From: JANQPX01 sp050633905
GTDB taxonomy: Bacteria; Pseudomonadota; Alphaproteobacteria; Geminicoccales; Geminicoccaceae
Reading direction: 5' to 3'
DNA length: 64,000 nt
Assembly (NCBI GenBank): GCA_050633905.1
Contig: JBOEHJ010000013.1
Location: forward strand, 124,001-188,000
The translations under genes and the position numbers were made by a program. Shown piece after piece: positions 58,104 through 64,000 of the stretch (within the stretch, counting starts at the first letter, position 1; each line of letters opens with the position of its first letter). Under the pieces are notes generated by a model that searched no databases, was not told where the DNA came from, and worked only from the letters and a program-made list of their open reading frames with translations.

Positions 58104-58879
58104 TGGGCCGTCCAACCGCCGTCGACCGGAAGTGAGATGCCGGTGATCGAGGCAGCGTCATCCGAACAGAGGAACGTCGCCAAACCGCCCAGTTGTTCGA
58201 CGGTGACGAACTGCTTGGTCGGCTGGGCATGGAGGAGGACGTCCTCGATGACCTGCTTTTCGGTAATGCCACGCGCTTCGGCCGTCTCGGGGATCTGCTT
58301 TTCCACTAGCGGCGTCCAGACATAGCCTGGACAGATCGCATTGACCGTGATGCCTTGATCGGCGACTTCCAGAGCGACGGTTTTCGTGATGCCTAGGATA
58401 CCATGTTTGGCCGCGACATAGGCGGACTTGTAAGGCGATGCTACTAGGCCATGCGCTGATGCGATGTTGATGATGCGCCCCCAGCCACGGGCCTTCATGC
58501 CCGGCAGTGCCGCCTTGATCGTATGAAAAGCCGCCGACAAATTGATCGCCATGATCGCATCCCACTTCTCATCCGGAAATTCGTCGATCGGGGCCACGAA
58601 CTGAATGCCGGCATTGTTCACCAGGATATCGACCTGGCCGAACGTCTTTTCGGCGTGCGCCACCATGTTGCGCACCTCTTCCGGCTTCATCATGTTTGCC
58701 GGGCTGTAAACAATCTTGGTACCATAGCCCTCTAGCCGGGCGACGTCTTCGGCCACCTGCTCGGCGGGCTCGATACCATTCATCATCACATTGACGCCGG
58801 CTTTGGCAAAGCTCTCGGCAATGCCGAGGCCGATGCCGCTCGATGAGCCGGTAACGATAGCTGTCTTTCCTTTAAGCAT
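58100..58879 (-). CDS. bdhA: 3-hydroxybutyrate dehydrogenase
   Basis: This 259-residue short-chain dehydrogenase starts MLKGKTAIVTGSSSGIGLGI with the NAD loop TGSSSGIG. It has NNAG, the catalytic Ser in NIASAHGLVASP, and the YxxxK pair in YVAAKHG. The sequence AICPGYVWTPLVEKQI is characteristic of BdhA. The enzyme oxidises 3-hydroxybutyrate to acetoacetate with NAD during PHB use. The ATG at 58879 follows AAGGAG; the frame upstream is open but not family-like. It overlaps the patatin gene. Confidence 0.94.
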   Translation of the reverse strand: MLKGKTAIVTGSSSGIGLGIAESFAKAGVNVMMNGIEPAEQVAEDVARLEGYGTKIVYSPANMMKPEEVRNMVAHAEKTFGQVDILVNNAGIQFVAPIDEFPDEKWDAIMAINLSAAFHTIKAALPGMKARGWGRIINIASAHGLVASPYKSAYVAAKHGILGITKTVALEVADQGITVNAICPGYVWTPLVEKQIPETAEARGITEKQVIEDVLLHAQPTKQFVTVEQLGGLATFLCSDDAASITGISLPVDGGWTAQ

Positions 58880-58929
58880 AACAAGAAACTCCTTCTTCAG
58901 TGGATAAGACGTTCCGAGATCGGCTGGCT

Positions 58930-59270
58930 TCAGGCGTCGGGGCCGCAATCCAGACAACACGCGATTGGCGAGGATTCCATGGCGAGGTCCGCATTCAGCA
59001 GGTGCAAGGCTGTTCGCAGGCCTTCTTCGACCAGGGATGGTAGAACGGCCGCTCCAACATTTCATCGACGGTGAGATTGGACTGGTAAGCCCAGGCGAGC
59101 CCCATGGTCCCCGGATCGACGTCATAAGCGATGGTCGACAACGGCAGCAGGACCTGGGCGCCGAAGAGGTCGACCAGCGTCAGAAAGCTGATCAAGCCAA
59201 TCACAAGGCGCCGCCGCAATGTCCTGTTGGCAGCGGCATGGTCGTTTTGGACATGGTCCGCTGGCGTCAT
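58930..59270 (-). pseudogene. Chimera of MFS N-terminus and flavoprotein disulfide-reductase C-terminus, frameshifted
   Basis: From ATG 59270 the minus strand encodes an MFS-type first helix (RRRLVIGLISFLTLVDLFG, then DVDPGTMGLAW). This then changes abruptly to SNLTVDEMLERPFYHP, a C-terminal dimerisation motif of dihydrolipoamide-dehydrogenase-like flavoproteins. A +1 shift after FYHP restores that motif as SLVEEGLRTALH, ending at a TGA at 58930. Two gene ends were thus fused by deletion and then frameshifted. It is debris rather than a working gene. Confidence 0.6.
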
Positions 59271-59652
59271 GAAATCCTGAATTCCGCGATTGAACGTTAG
59301 ATCGGTTGCTTGTTGAACTGAGGTTTTGAGAAGGCCGGGATCTTGGTCCCACACTGACTGAGATTACCGAAATCGGTATCGGCAGTCTGATGTCCAGTTT
59401 GGACACGCATATGACCGAGAATGTGCCGATAGTCTAGAGCGTTTCCCGACCACATCGATCCAGCCCTTTTCCTCGAAGTGCCACTCGCAATATCCGACCA
59501 TATCGGGTTAGCCTGCGGGTAGAGCGAGCTAGCTGCTCGCTAAGCGGATGAACTTTCGCTTCAGCGCACCAGGGAAAAAGGGCGGGGGTCAGTTTATCAC
59601 CATGACTGATCCCATGATCCGCCATGCCAATTGAACGCATCGTCCTTGCCCA
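59271..59652. other. Gene-free stretch with a short hairpin and repeat-like sequence
   Basis: No gene is supported here. AGCGAGC at 59523-59529 and GCTCGCT at 59535-59541 form a perfect seven-base inverted repeat with a five-base loop and no T-run. TCTAGAGCGTTTCCCGACC near 59435 resembles short dispersed repeats seen in several alphaproteobacterial genomes, but copies in this genome cannot be counted from the window. Confidence 0.3.
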
Positions 59653-59850
59653 TTACGGATCGACTGGGATGGCGGGATCGTAAAGATCGACCGTGAACAG
59701 ACGAACGATCTGATCGCCCTCATTCGAGAATGACTAGCCATGTTCATCGTTTTTAGGTGACGGATGGGCTAAACTTACTTGTGGCAAAGCGGTCGCGATC
59801 AGGGTCAAGCTTGATAGGGCTGCCCTTCGGGTGTTGCGGCTTTTGAGCAT
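59653..59850 (-). pseudogene. Small exported peptide gene interrupted by TAG
   Basis: From ATG 59850, after a GAGAGAG sequence, the frame reads MLKSRNTRRAALSSLTL followed by IATALPQVSLAHPSPKNDE, a clear Sec signal with an SLA-type cleavage site. At 59734-59736 an in-frame TAG occurs, then the same frame continues SFSNEGDQIVRLFTVDLYDP to a TAA at 59653. A single C-to-T change in a CAG codon would explain the stop. The intact form would be a roughly 65-residue secreted or periplasmic peptide. Confidence 0.45.
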
Positions 59851-60058
59851 GGGGCTCTCTCTCATCTATTGGCTGGTGAATTGAGCAGACCGACAAGTCG
59901 AGACCGAACGTCCATCATCGGATGCACCGCCTTAGTCGATTGATGTCGCGATTGTGAATTCATTCAGGTTTGCTGCTTACGTTTTCGTGATCTTGCCGTA
60001 ACATGAAATGCAGAGCTTTGGCGTCGATATCGTCAACGTCAGAAGAGCGGAAGGGACC
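59851..60058. other. Short intergenic stretch before the phasin gene
   Basis: Nothing convincing is coded here. It lies upstream of the interrupted exported peptide and downstream of the phasin gene, both on the minus strand, so any promoter for the peptide should be in this part. Confidence 0.3.
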
Positions 60059-60433
60059 TTAGCCTTTCTTGGAAGCCGGTGGCTCGCTCGGCTGCGCAAT
60101 GACTTCCAGGCTCTCCTTCATCTTGTCGAAAGTCGCCCGGTTCATGTCCTGAGCGCATTCCAGCGCGACACGCATAGGCCCCAAAGCGCATTTCAACAAT
60201 GTCGTCATGCAGTGCTGCTGGATGTCGGCATTGAAAGCCCTACTGTCATTCTGCTTGAGCGTCTGGATCAGGGAACCGAACTCATCGAAGGTGCTGCCCA
60301 GGGCTTTAGATTGCCCTGCCACCAGCGTTTGTGCGCCATGCAGAGCGACTTGATTGACGTGCAGCAGGAAGTCGACATTGATGTGTCCAGCTTTGGTCAA
60401 GGCTTCCAGCTGCTCGGAGCGAATGTCCATCAT
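60059..60433 (-). CDS. Phasin-family protein
   Basis: The protein of about 124 residues is almost wholly helical with no membrane segment: MDIRSEQLEALTKAGHIN, ALGSTFDEFGSLIQTLKQND and MNRATFDKMKESLEVIAQP. This matches phasins, which coat polyhydroxyalkanoate granules. The length is in the usual range, and a Pro/Lys-rich tail ends in PASKKG. GGGGAT lies upstream of the paired ATGs. With bdhA 1.2 kb away it points to PHB storage. Phasin domains are loosely conserved, so the call is moderately firm. Confidence 0.75.
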   Translation of the reverse strand: MMDIRSEQLEALTKAGHINVDFLLHVNQVALHGAQTLVAGQSKALGSTFDEFGSLIQTLKQNDSRAFNADIQQHCMTTLLKCALGPMRVALECAQDMNRATFDKMKESLEVIAQPSEPPASKKG

Positions 60434-60577
60434 CGATTGCAATCCCCCGAGGCCGCAGGTCCATCACCTTTCTTCTTCATAAAATTCCTCCCTAGTGTTT
60501 CAACAGCATCAGAATAATCCCCCTGGCTTACTGACGTTCGAGGAGCGGAATCGGTTACAGAATGCGGTCAAAAAATC

Positions 60578-60895
60578 TTATCGTCTCTGGCGGTTGTCGA
60601 GCTTGCTGCGCGCTGCTTGCTCCAGCGATTCCAGGGACATGAACGCATCAAGATGACTAGGACCGCCGGATATGGCGACGAGTTTCGTCACGTCGATCGT
60701 ATAACAATAGGCTGCCAGATGGTCCCGGCACTCGCGGCAAAGCTTGAGATGCAGTTTGAAAACGATCTCCTGGCGAGGTTGCAAGTCACCATCGAGGTAA
60801 TCGAGGATGAAGTCCTCCAATTGCTGGCAGCTGCGCATGAAGAGAGCGTATCTCAAGAAGAATGCTCGTATCTTGTGTCGCATCCTGGACCCCAA
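60578..60895 (-). CDS. Putative zinc-finger (zf-HC2-like) anti-sigma factor, second copy
   Basis: The 105-residue protein shares a segment with the anti-sigma factor at 61805-62119: here LEDFILDYLDGDLQPRQEI and LHLKLCRECRDHLAAY, there FEDFILDYLEGDLPERQKT and IHLKVCRECREYLAAY. The H-x3-C-x2-C zinc ligands are kept. Its start is a TTG at 60895 or an ATG at 60883. It is on the opposite strand from the sigma factor, and the bases upstream contain what may be a decayed sigma-factor end, suggesting a duplicated sigma/anti-sigma pair. Confidence 0.7.
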   Translation of the reverse strand: MGSRMRHKIRAFFLRYALFMRSCQQLEDFILDYLDGDLQPRQEIVFKLHLKLCRECRDHLAAYCYTIDVTKLVAISGGPSHLDAFMSLESLEQAARSKLDNRQRR

Positions 60896-60899
60896 AGCA

Positions 60900-61060
60900 T
60901 ATCTCTAAAAATACGCTCGCCTGGCCGGGTAGATGTGATATGTCGATGAGCATGTTGACGCCGACTTTTGGCACCTCAGCTGGTCCTGCAATGTTGAGGC
61001 CGCTCCAATCTACGATGCAGAGCGACGGCACAGCGTTACGATGGTTCTCAAAATGCGTTG
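60900..61060 (-). pseudogene. Possible remnant of a second ECF sigma factor C-terminus
   Basis: The minus strand upstream of the second anti-sigma copy reads ENHRNAVPSLCIVDW and GPAEVPKVG in one frame, and IYPARRAYF in a shifted frame just before the anti-sigma start. In the intact sigma factor the matching region 4 parts are ENYRLVLYLRDIEE, GTAEVAELTG and LHRARSALKK. The order matches but the spacing does not match exactly, and a frameshift is required. Read as a degraded duplicate, with low confidence. Confidence 0.25.
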
Positions 61061-61151
61061 CTAACCGCCGTCGTCGTTTATGCCAGGTGCTTCAGCTGAT
61101 ACCGTTGATCCGTCTTGTGCGTTCCAGCAAAGGGTGCCAGAACGTACCGAG

Positions 61152-61808
61152 ATGTCATGTAAAATTGCGGGGAAAAACTTGGAGGGCGCGGGCGAAGAAG
61201 GACCGCCATCAGGCGGACAATCCGCAAGCACGACTGAAGACCTGGTCAAGCGACTTAAAGCAGGCGATGACCAAGCGATTGAGAGCATGGTCAGGGAACA
61301 TGCATCATGGATGACGACTGTCGCCTGGCGTATCACCCGTGATAGGGGGCTGGCTGAAGATTGCCTGCAAGAAGCGTTTATCAACGCGCTCAACAAGATT
61401 GCTGATTTTGAAGGACGCTCCAGTCTCAAAACATGGTTGCACCGGATCGTGGTCAACCAGGCTCTTGTCAAGCTGCGTCAGCGGCGGCGGGCGAATGAAG
61501 TGCAGGTGGACGAGTGGCTGCCTGAGTTCGATGAAAATGCCTGCAGAATTGAAGAGCCCTGGACCAAAATATTGACACCCGAGGAGCTCTTGGAGCGCCA
61601 AGATAGTCGAGCATTTGTTCTCTCTAAAATTGATTTGCTTCCTGAAAATTATCGCCTTGTGCTATATTTGCGTGACATCGAAGAACTGGGCACGGCAGAA
61701 GTGGCTGAGCTCACCGGATTGTCCGAAACCAACATCAAAGTCCGCCTGCATCGAGCCAGATCAGCGTTGAAGAAGCTGATCGAGCCAGTCCTTCGGGGAG
61801 AGAGATGA
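61152..61808 (+). CDS. ECF-type RNA polymerase sigma factor
   Basis: The product of about 218 residues (ATG 61152; an earlier in-frame start at 61080 is possible) has sigma region 2 (VREHASWMTTVAWRITRDRG, AEDCLQEAFINALNKI, FEGRSSLKTWLHRIVVN) and region 4 (LPENYRLVLYLRDIEELGTA, LSETNIKVRLHRARSALK). ECF sigma factors direct transcription of stress or envelope regulons. Its stop overlaps the start of a zinc-finger anti-sigma gene, the usual translational coupling that keeps both in balance. Confidence 0.92.
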   Translation: MSCKIAGKNLEGAGEEGPPSGGQSASTTEDLVKRLKAGDDQAIESMVREHASWMTTVAWRITRDRGLAEDCLQEAFINALNKIADFEGRSSLKTWLHRIVVNQALVKLRQRRRANEVQVDEWLPEFDENACRIEEPWTKILTPEELLERQDSRAFVLSKIDLLPENYRLVLYLRDIEELGTAEVAELTGLSETNIKVRLHRARSALKKLIEPVLRGER

Positions 61809-62119
61809 TGCCAAGGTCTTTCGGATCAAGAATGCGACGTTGGCTTCGTGGCAAAATGCTCAAGCACATGCCCTTCATGATAACCTGCCAGCAGTTCGAG
61901 GACTTCATTCTCGACTATCTCGAGGGTGATTTGCCCGAACGACAAAAGACAGTCTTTGAGATCCATCTCAAGGTCTGCCGCGAATGCAGAGAGTATTTGG
62001 CTGCGTATCGGCAGACCATGGACGTTGCTACGCTCGTTGTCCGATCGGATCCGTCCGGTGTCCCGGAGCCGATGCCCGACGACCTGATCAAGGCTATTCG
62101 CGAGGCACGTAAAGCCTAG
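61805..62119 (+). CDS. Zinc-finger anti-sigma factor
   Basis: The 104-residue protein has the zf-HC2 zinc site (IHLKVCRECREYLAAYRQTM, with His-x3-Cys-x2-Cys). An N-terminal basic helix and a C-terminal acidic tail (PMPDDLIKAIREARKA) frame it. It has no obvious membrane segment, so it is probably a soluble, redox- or zinc-responsive anti-sigma factor. The start ATG overlaps the sigma stop codon. A paralogue lies at 60578-60895 on the other strand. Confidence 0.88.
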   Translation: MMPRSFGSRMRRWLRGKMLKHMPFMITCQQFEDFILDYLEGDLPERQKTVFEIHLKVCRECREYLAAYRQTMDVATLVVRSDPSGVPEPMPDDLIKAIREARKA

Positions 62120-62311
62120 TGATCCTGATGATCACGTAATCTTTATCTCTCGTGTAACTTCGGTCGATACCGTTGCATCAACAAGTGTGATGAATTGTCC
62201 GCTCGCGGCATTGATGGGCGGCGCCAATAAAAATTCTGGTCGATCCATGGTCCTGAGACAGGTCGTACGAACCGGCCTTCGGTGATCACGACCAAAAAAT
62301 GGAGAACGGCA

Positions 62312-63838
62312 ATGCTACCTGGCTTTGTGCTCACGACGCTGAATGTTATGGCAACCTTACTGGTGGTTGCCATCGGGATCGGCATCTTTGCGATTTTTGT
62401 TCTCTATGTCATCGACCGCACACAACAAGACAGTGCTATTCGCCGAAACTATCCGGTCATTGGTCGGCTTCGTTATTTCTTCGAGCATCTTGGCGAGTTT
62501 TTCCGCCAGTATTTTTTTGCGATGGACCGCGAAGAGCTGCCTTTCAACCGGGCGCAGCGCTCCTGGGCCTACCGCGCTGCTAAAGGTGTCGACAACACTG
62601 CCGCCTTCGGCTCGACGCGAGATCTCAGGCCGGTTGGAACACCCCTGTTTGTTGCCTGCCCCTTTCCCACCCTCGACGAGGATGCTGAAGAGCCTGCTGC
62701 CGTGACCGTTGGACCCTACTGCGCCAAGCCTTATACGCAAAACCGGTTGTTCAACATCTCCGGCATGTCCTACGGAGCACTTTCCAGAGTGGCGGTAAAG
62801 TCCCTGTCGCGTGGCGCCAAGCTTGCCGGTTGCTGGTATAATACCGGCGAAGGCGCCATGTCCGAATTTCACCTGGAAGGCGGCTGCGATGTCATTTTTC
62901 AGATCGGCACAGCCAAATATGGATGCCGTACGGAAGAGGGTGATTTTTCCGAGGAAAAGATTGCCGAGGTCGCCGCACATCCTGAAGTGAAGATGTTCGA
63001 GATCAAGCTTAGTCAGGGCGCGAAACCCGGCAAGGGAGGCATCCTTCCAGGCAATAAGGTAACGGAGGAGATTTCCCGAACGCGTGGCATTCCGATCGGT
63101 AAGGACAGTATCAGCCCCAATCGTCACGTCGAGATCGATAGTCCGGCGGAGCTTTTGGATTTCATCGATCGGGTGCGTAAAGCAACCGGGAAGCCGGTCG
63201 GCTTCAAGACGGTGATCTCAGGCGTTGTCTGGCTGGGCAAGCTGTTCGAAGAAATCCATCGGCGCGGCATCGAAAGTGCCCCTGATTTCATTACGGTCGA
63301 CAGTGCCGATGGCGGCACCGGCGCTGCCCCGCAGAGCCTGATCGACAATATGGGGCTGCCGATCTGGGAGACCCTGCCGATGGTCGCCGATCAGCTTATT
63401 CGCTACGATCTGAAGGATCGGGTAAAACTGATCGCGTCTGGCAAGCTGATAACGCCGACCGAGGTTGCCTGGGCGCTTTGTGCCGGGGCTGACTTCGTGG
63501 TGTCTGCCCGCGGCTTCATGTTCGCCCTCGGCTGCATCCAAGCCCTGCAATGTAATAAAAACACCTGCCCGACAGGGGTGACAACCCATAACAAGGACCT
63601 GCAGCGTGGGCTGGTGCCCAAGGAAAAGCAGTTCCGGGTTGCGAGTTATGCCCAGAACATGGAGAAAGAGGTCGGTATCATCGCGCACTCATGTGGCGTC
63701 CATGAACCGAGGCTTTTGAAGCGCTACCATGTTCGCATTCAGACCGACACCGGGAAGTCGATCCCCATGGACCAGCTCTGGCCCTATCCCGATGCGGGCG
63801 AAGCCTTGAGGACTGACGCAGCAACGGCAGCAGAATGA
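62312..63838 (+). CDS. FMN-binding glutamate-synthase-like protein, membrane-anchored
   Basis: The product of about 508 residues begins with a hydrophobic helix (TLLVVAIGIGIFAIFVLYV) and continues with the glutamate-synthase FMN/TIM-barrel domain: NISGMSYGALSRVAVKSLSR, KPGKGGILPGNKVTEEI, TVDSADGGTGAAPQSL. The 3Fe-4S-type cysteines (CIQALQCNKNTCPTGV) follow. Single-domain relatives of GltB with this anchor are common but their substrate is not settled; glutamate formation or another amino transfer or oxidation is possible. GGAG seven bases before ATG 62312 supports the start. Its stop overlaps the next gene. Confidence 0.88.
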   Translation: MLPGFVLTTLNVMATLLVVAIGIGIFAIFVLYVIDRTQQDSAIRRNYPVIGRLRYFFEHLGEFFRQYFFAMDREELPFNRAQRSWAYRAAKGVDNTAAFGSTRDLRPVGTPLFVACPFPTLDEDAEEPAAVTVGPYCAKPYTQNRLFNISGMSYGALSRVAVKSLSRGAKLAGCWYNTGEGAMSEFHLEGGCDVIFQIGTAKYGCRTEEGDFSEEKIAEVAAHPEVKMFEIKLSQGAKPGKGGILPGNKVTEEISRTRGIPIGKDSISPNRHVEIDSPAELLDFIDRVRKATGKPVGFKTVISGVVWLGKLFEEIHRRGIESAPDFITVDSADGGTGAAPQSLIDNMGLPIWETLPMVADQLIRYDLKDRVKLIASGKLITPTEVAWALCAGADFVVSARGFMFALGCIQALQCNKNTCPTGVTTHNKDLQRGLVPKEKQFRVASYAQNMEKEVGIIAHSCGVHEPRLLKRYHVRIQTDTGKSIPMDQLWPYPDAGEALRTDAATAAE

Positions 63839-64000
63839 TGATGCATGTCTCCTTGATGGTACCTGGCGCGAAGACAATCGACACCGCGCCTCTTGTCGTC
63901 GAAGCCCCGTTTGATCGAAGCCCGATCGGTGAGGTTGATCTCGCCGATGCGACGACAGTCGAGACAGCGCTTGCAACGGCTGATCGGCTGTTCCGCGACC
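63835..64000 (+). CDS. Aldehyde dehydrogenase, N-terminal part (cut by window edge)
   Basis: From the overlapping ATG at 63835 (also 63838 and 63841), the frame stays open to the window end: VPGAKTIDTAPLVVEAPFD, then RSPIGEVDLADATTVETAL, which is the conserved start of NAD-dependent aldehyde dehydrogenases. The overlap with the FMN protein suggests co-transcription. The catalytic Cys and Glu lie outside the window, so activity cannot be judged. Confidence 0.8.
   Translation, partial: MMMHVSLMVPGAKTIDTAPLVVEAPFDRSPIGEVDLADATTVETALATADRLFRD

Noticed and set aside
59434..59640. Minus-strand 68-residue frame rich in Arg
   Set aside because: No ribosome-binding site, domain or signal was seen, and it lies in a stretch of gene debris.
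1..64000. tRNA, rRNA, CRISPR or intact insertion sequence
   Set aside because: No cloverleaf-like sequence, ribosomal RNA core, regularly spaced repeats or transposase gene was noticed by eye; a dedicated scan could still find a diverged one.

Overview
The window looks like a chromosomal segment of a metabolically versatile alphaproteobacterium. The GC content is fairly high, genes often overlap as ATGA, and the gene content is typical of the class: polyol-type ABC importer, Entner-Doudoroff enzymes, aerobic CO dehydrogenase, TRAP importer, 3-hydroxybutyrate dehydrogenase and phasin-like protein. Genus and species cannot be named from the sequence alone. No rRNA, tRNA, CRISPR array or intact insertion sequence was seen.

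Layout. (1) 1-2295: an edge-truncated membrane sensor, divergent from a Tat-exported solute-binding protein. (2) 2560-11136: a sugar/polyol island with a Gfo/Idh/MocA oxidoreductase and a SorC-type regulator on the minus strand. Facing them are a complete ABC importer, a HAD phosphatase and a PfkB kinase. Repeated GAGCA/TGCTC sites fill the divergent promoter region. (3) 11328-13798: edd-eda. (4) 13946-27400: a complete glycogen cluster glgP-glgB-glgC-glgA-glgX-malQ-pgm, followed by ppx and two small conserved membrane-associated proteins. (5) 30644-38749, minus strand: a compact form I CO dehydrogenase cluster reading coxC-M-S-L-D-E-F. CoxL has the diagnostic AYRCSFR motif, and three CCGCAT repeats spaced about two helical turns apart lie upstream of coxM. 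(6) 38787-45070: DUF1330 and cupin-like proteins, then an amidase next to a TRAP importer. (7) 45071-51103: a decayed integrase, an orphan amino-acid-type binding protein, a methyltransferase, and a divergent pair of an Fe(III)-binding protein and a nicotianamine-synthase-like protein with iron-box-like sequences between them. (8) 51132-58879: an MscS channel with a CNB-like domain, a three-gene membrane/FG-GAP operon, an orphan response regulator lacking the phospho-acceptor Asp, NrtS, a patatin and bdhA. (9) 58930-60433: gene debris (MFS/flavoprotein chimera, interrupted exported peptide) and a phasin. (10) 60578-64000: an ECF sigma factor with a zinc-finger anti-sigma and a second, divergent anti-sigma paralogue, an FMN glutamate-synthase-like protein and the start of an aldehyde dehydrogenase.

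How the parts fit. Imported sugar or polyol is probably phosphorylated by the PfkB kinase and broken down through Edd/Eda, or stored as glycogen; Pgm links glucose-1-P to glucose-6-P. CO oxidation by CoxMSL would supply extra electrons, and bdhA plus the phasin point to polyhydroxybutyrate storage. The most novel candidate is the metallophore-like locus at 48209-51103, where a nicotianamine-synthase-fold enzyme with a long N-terminal region is divergent from an iron-binding protein.
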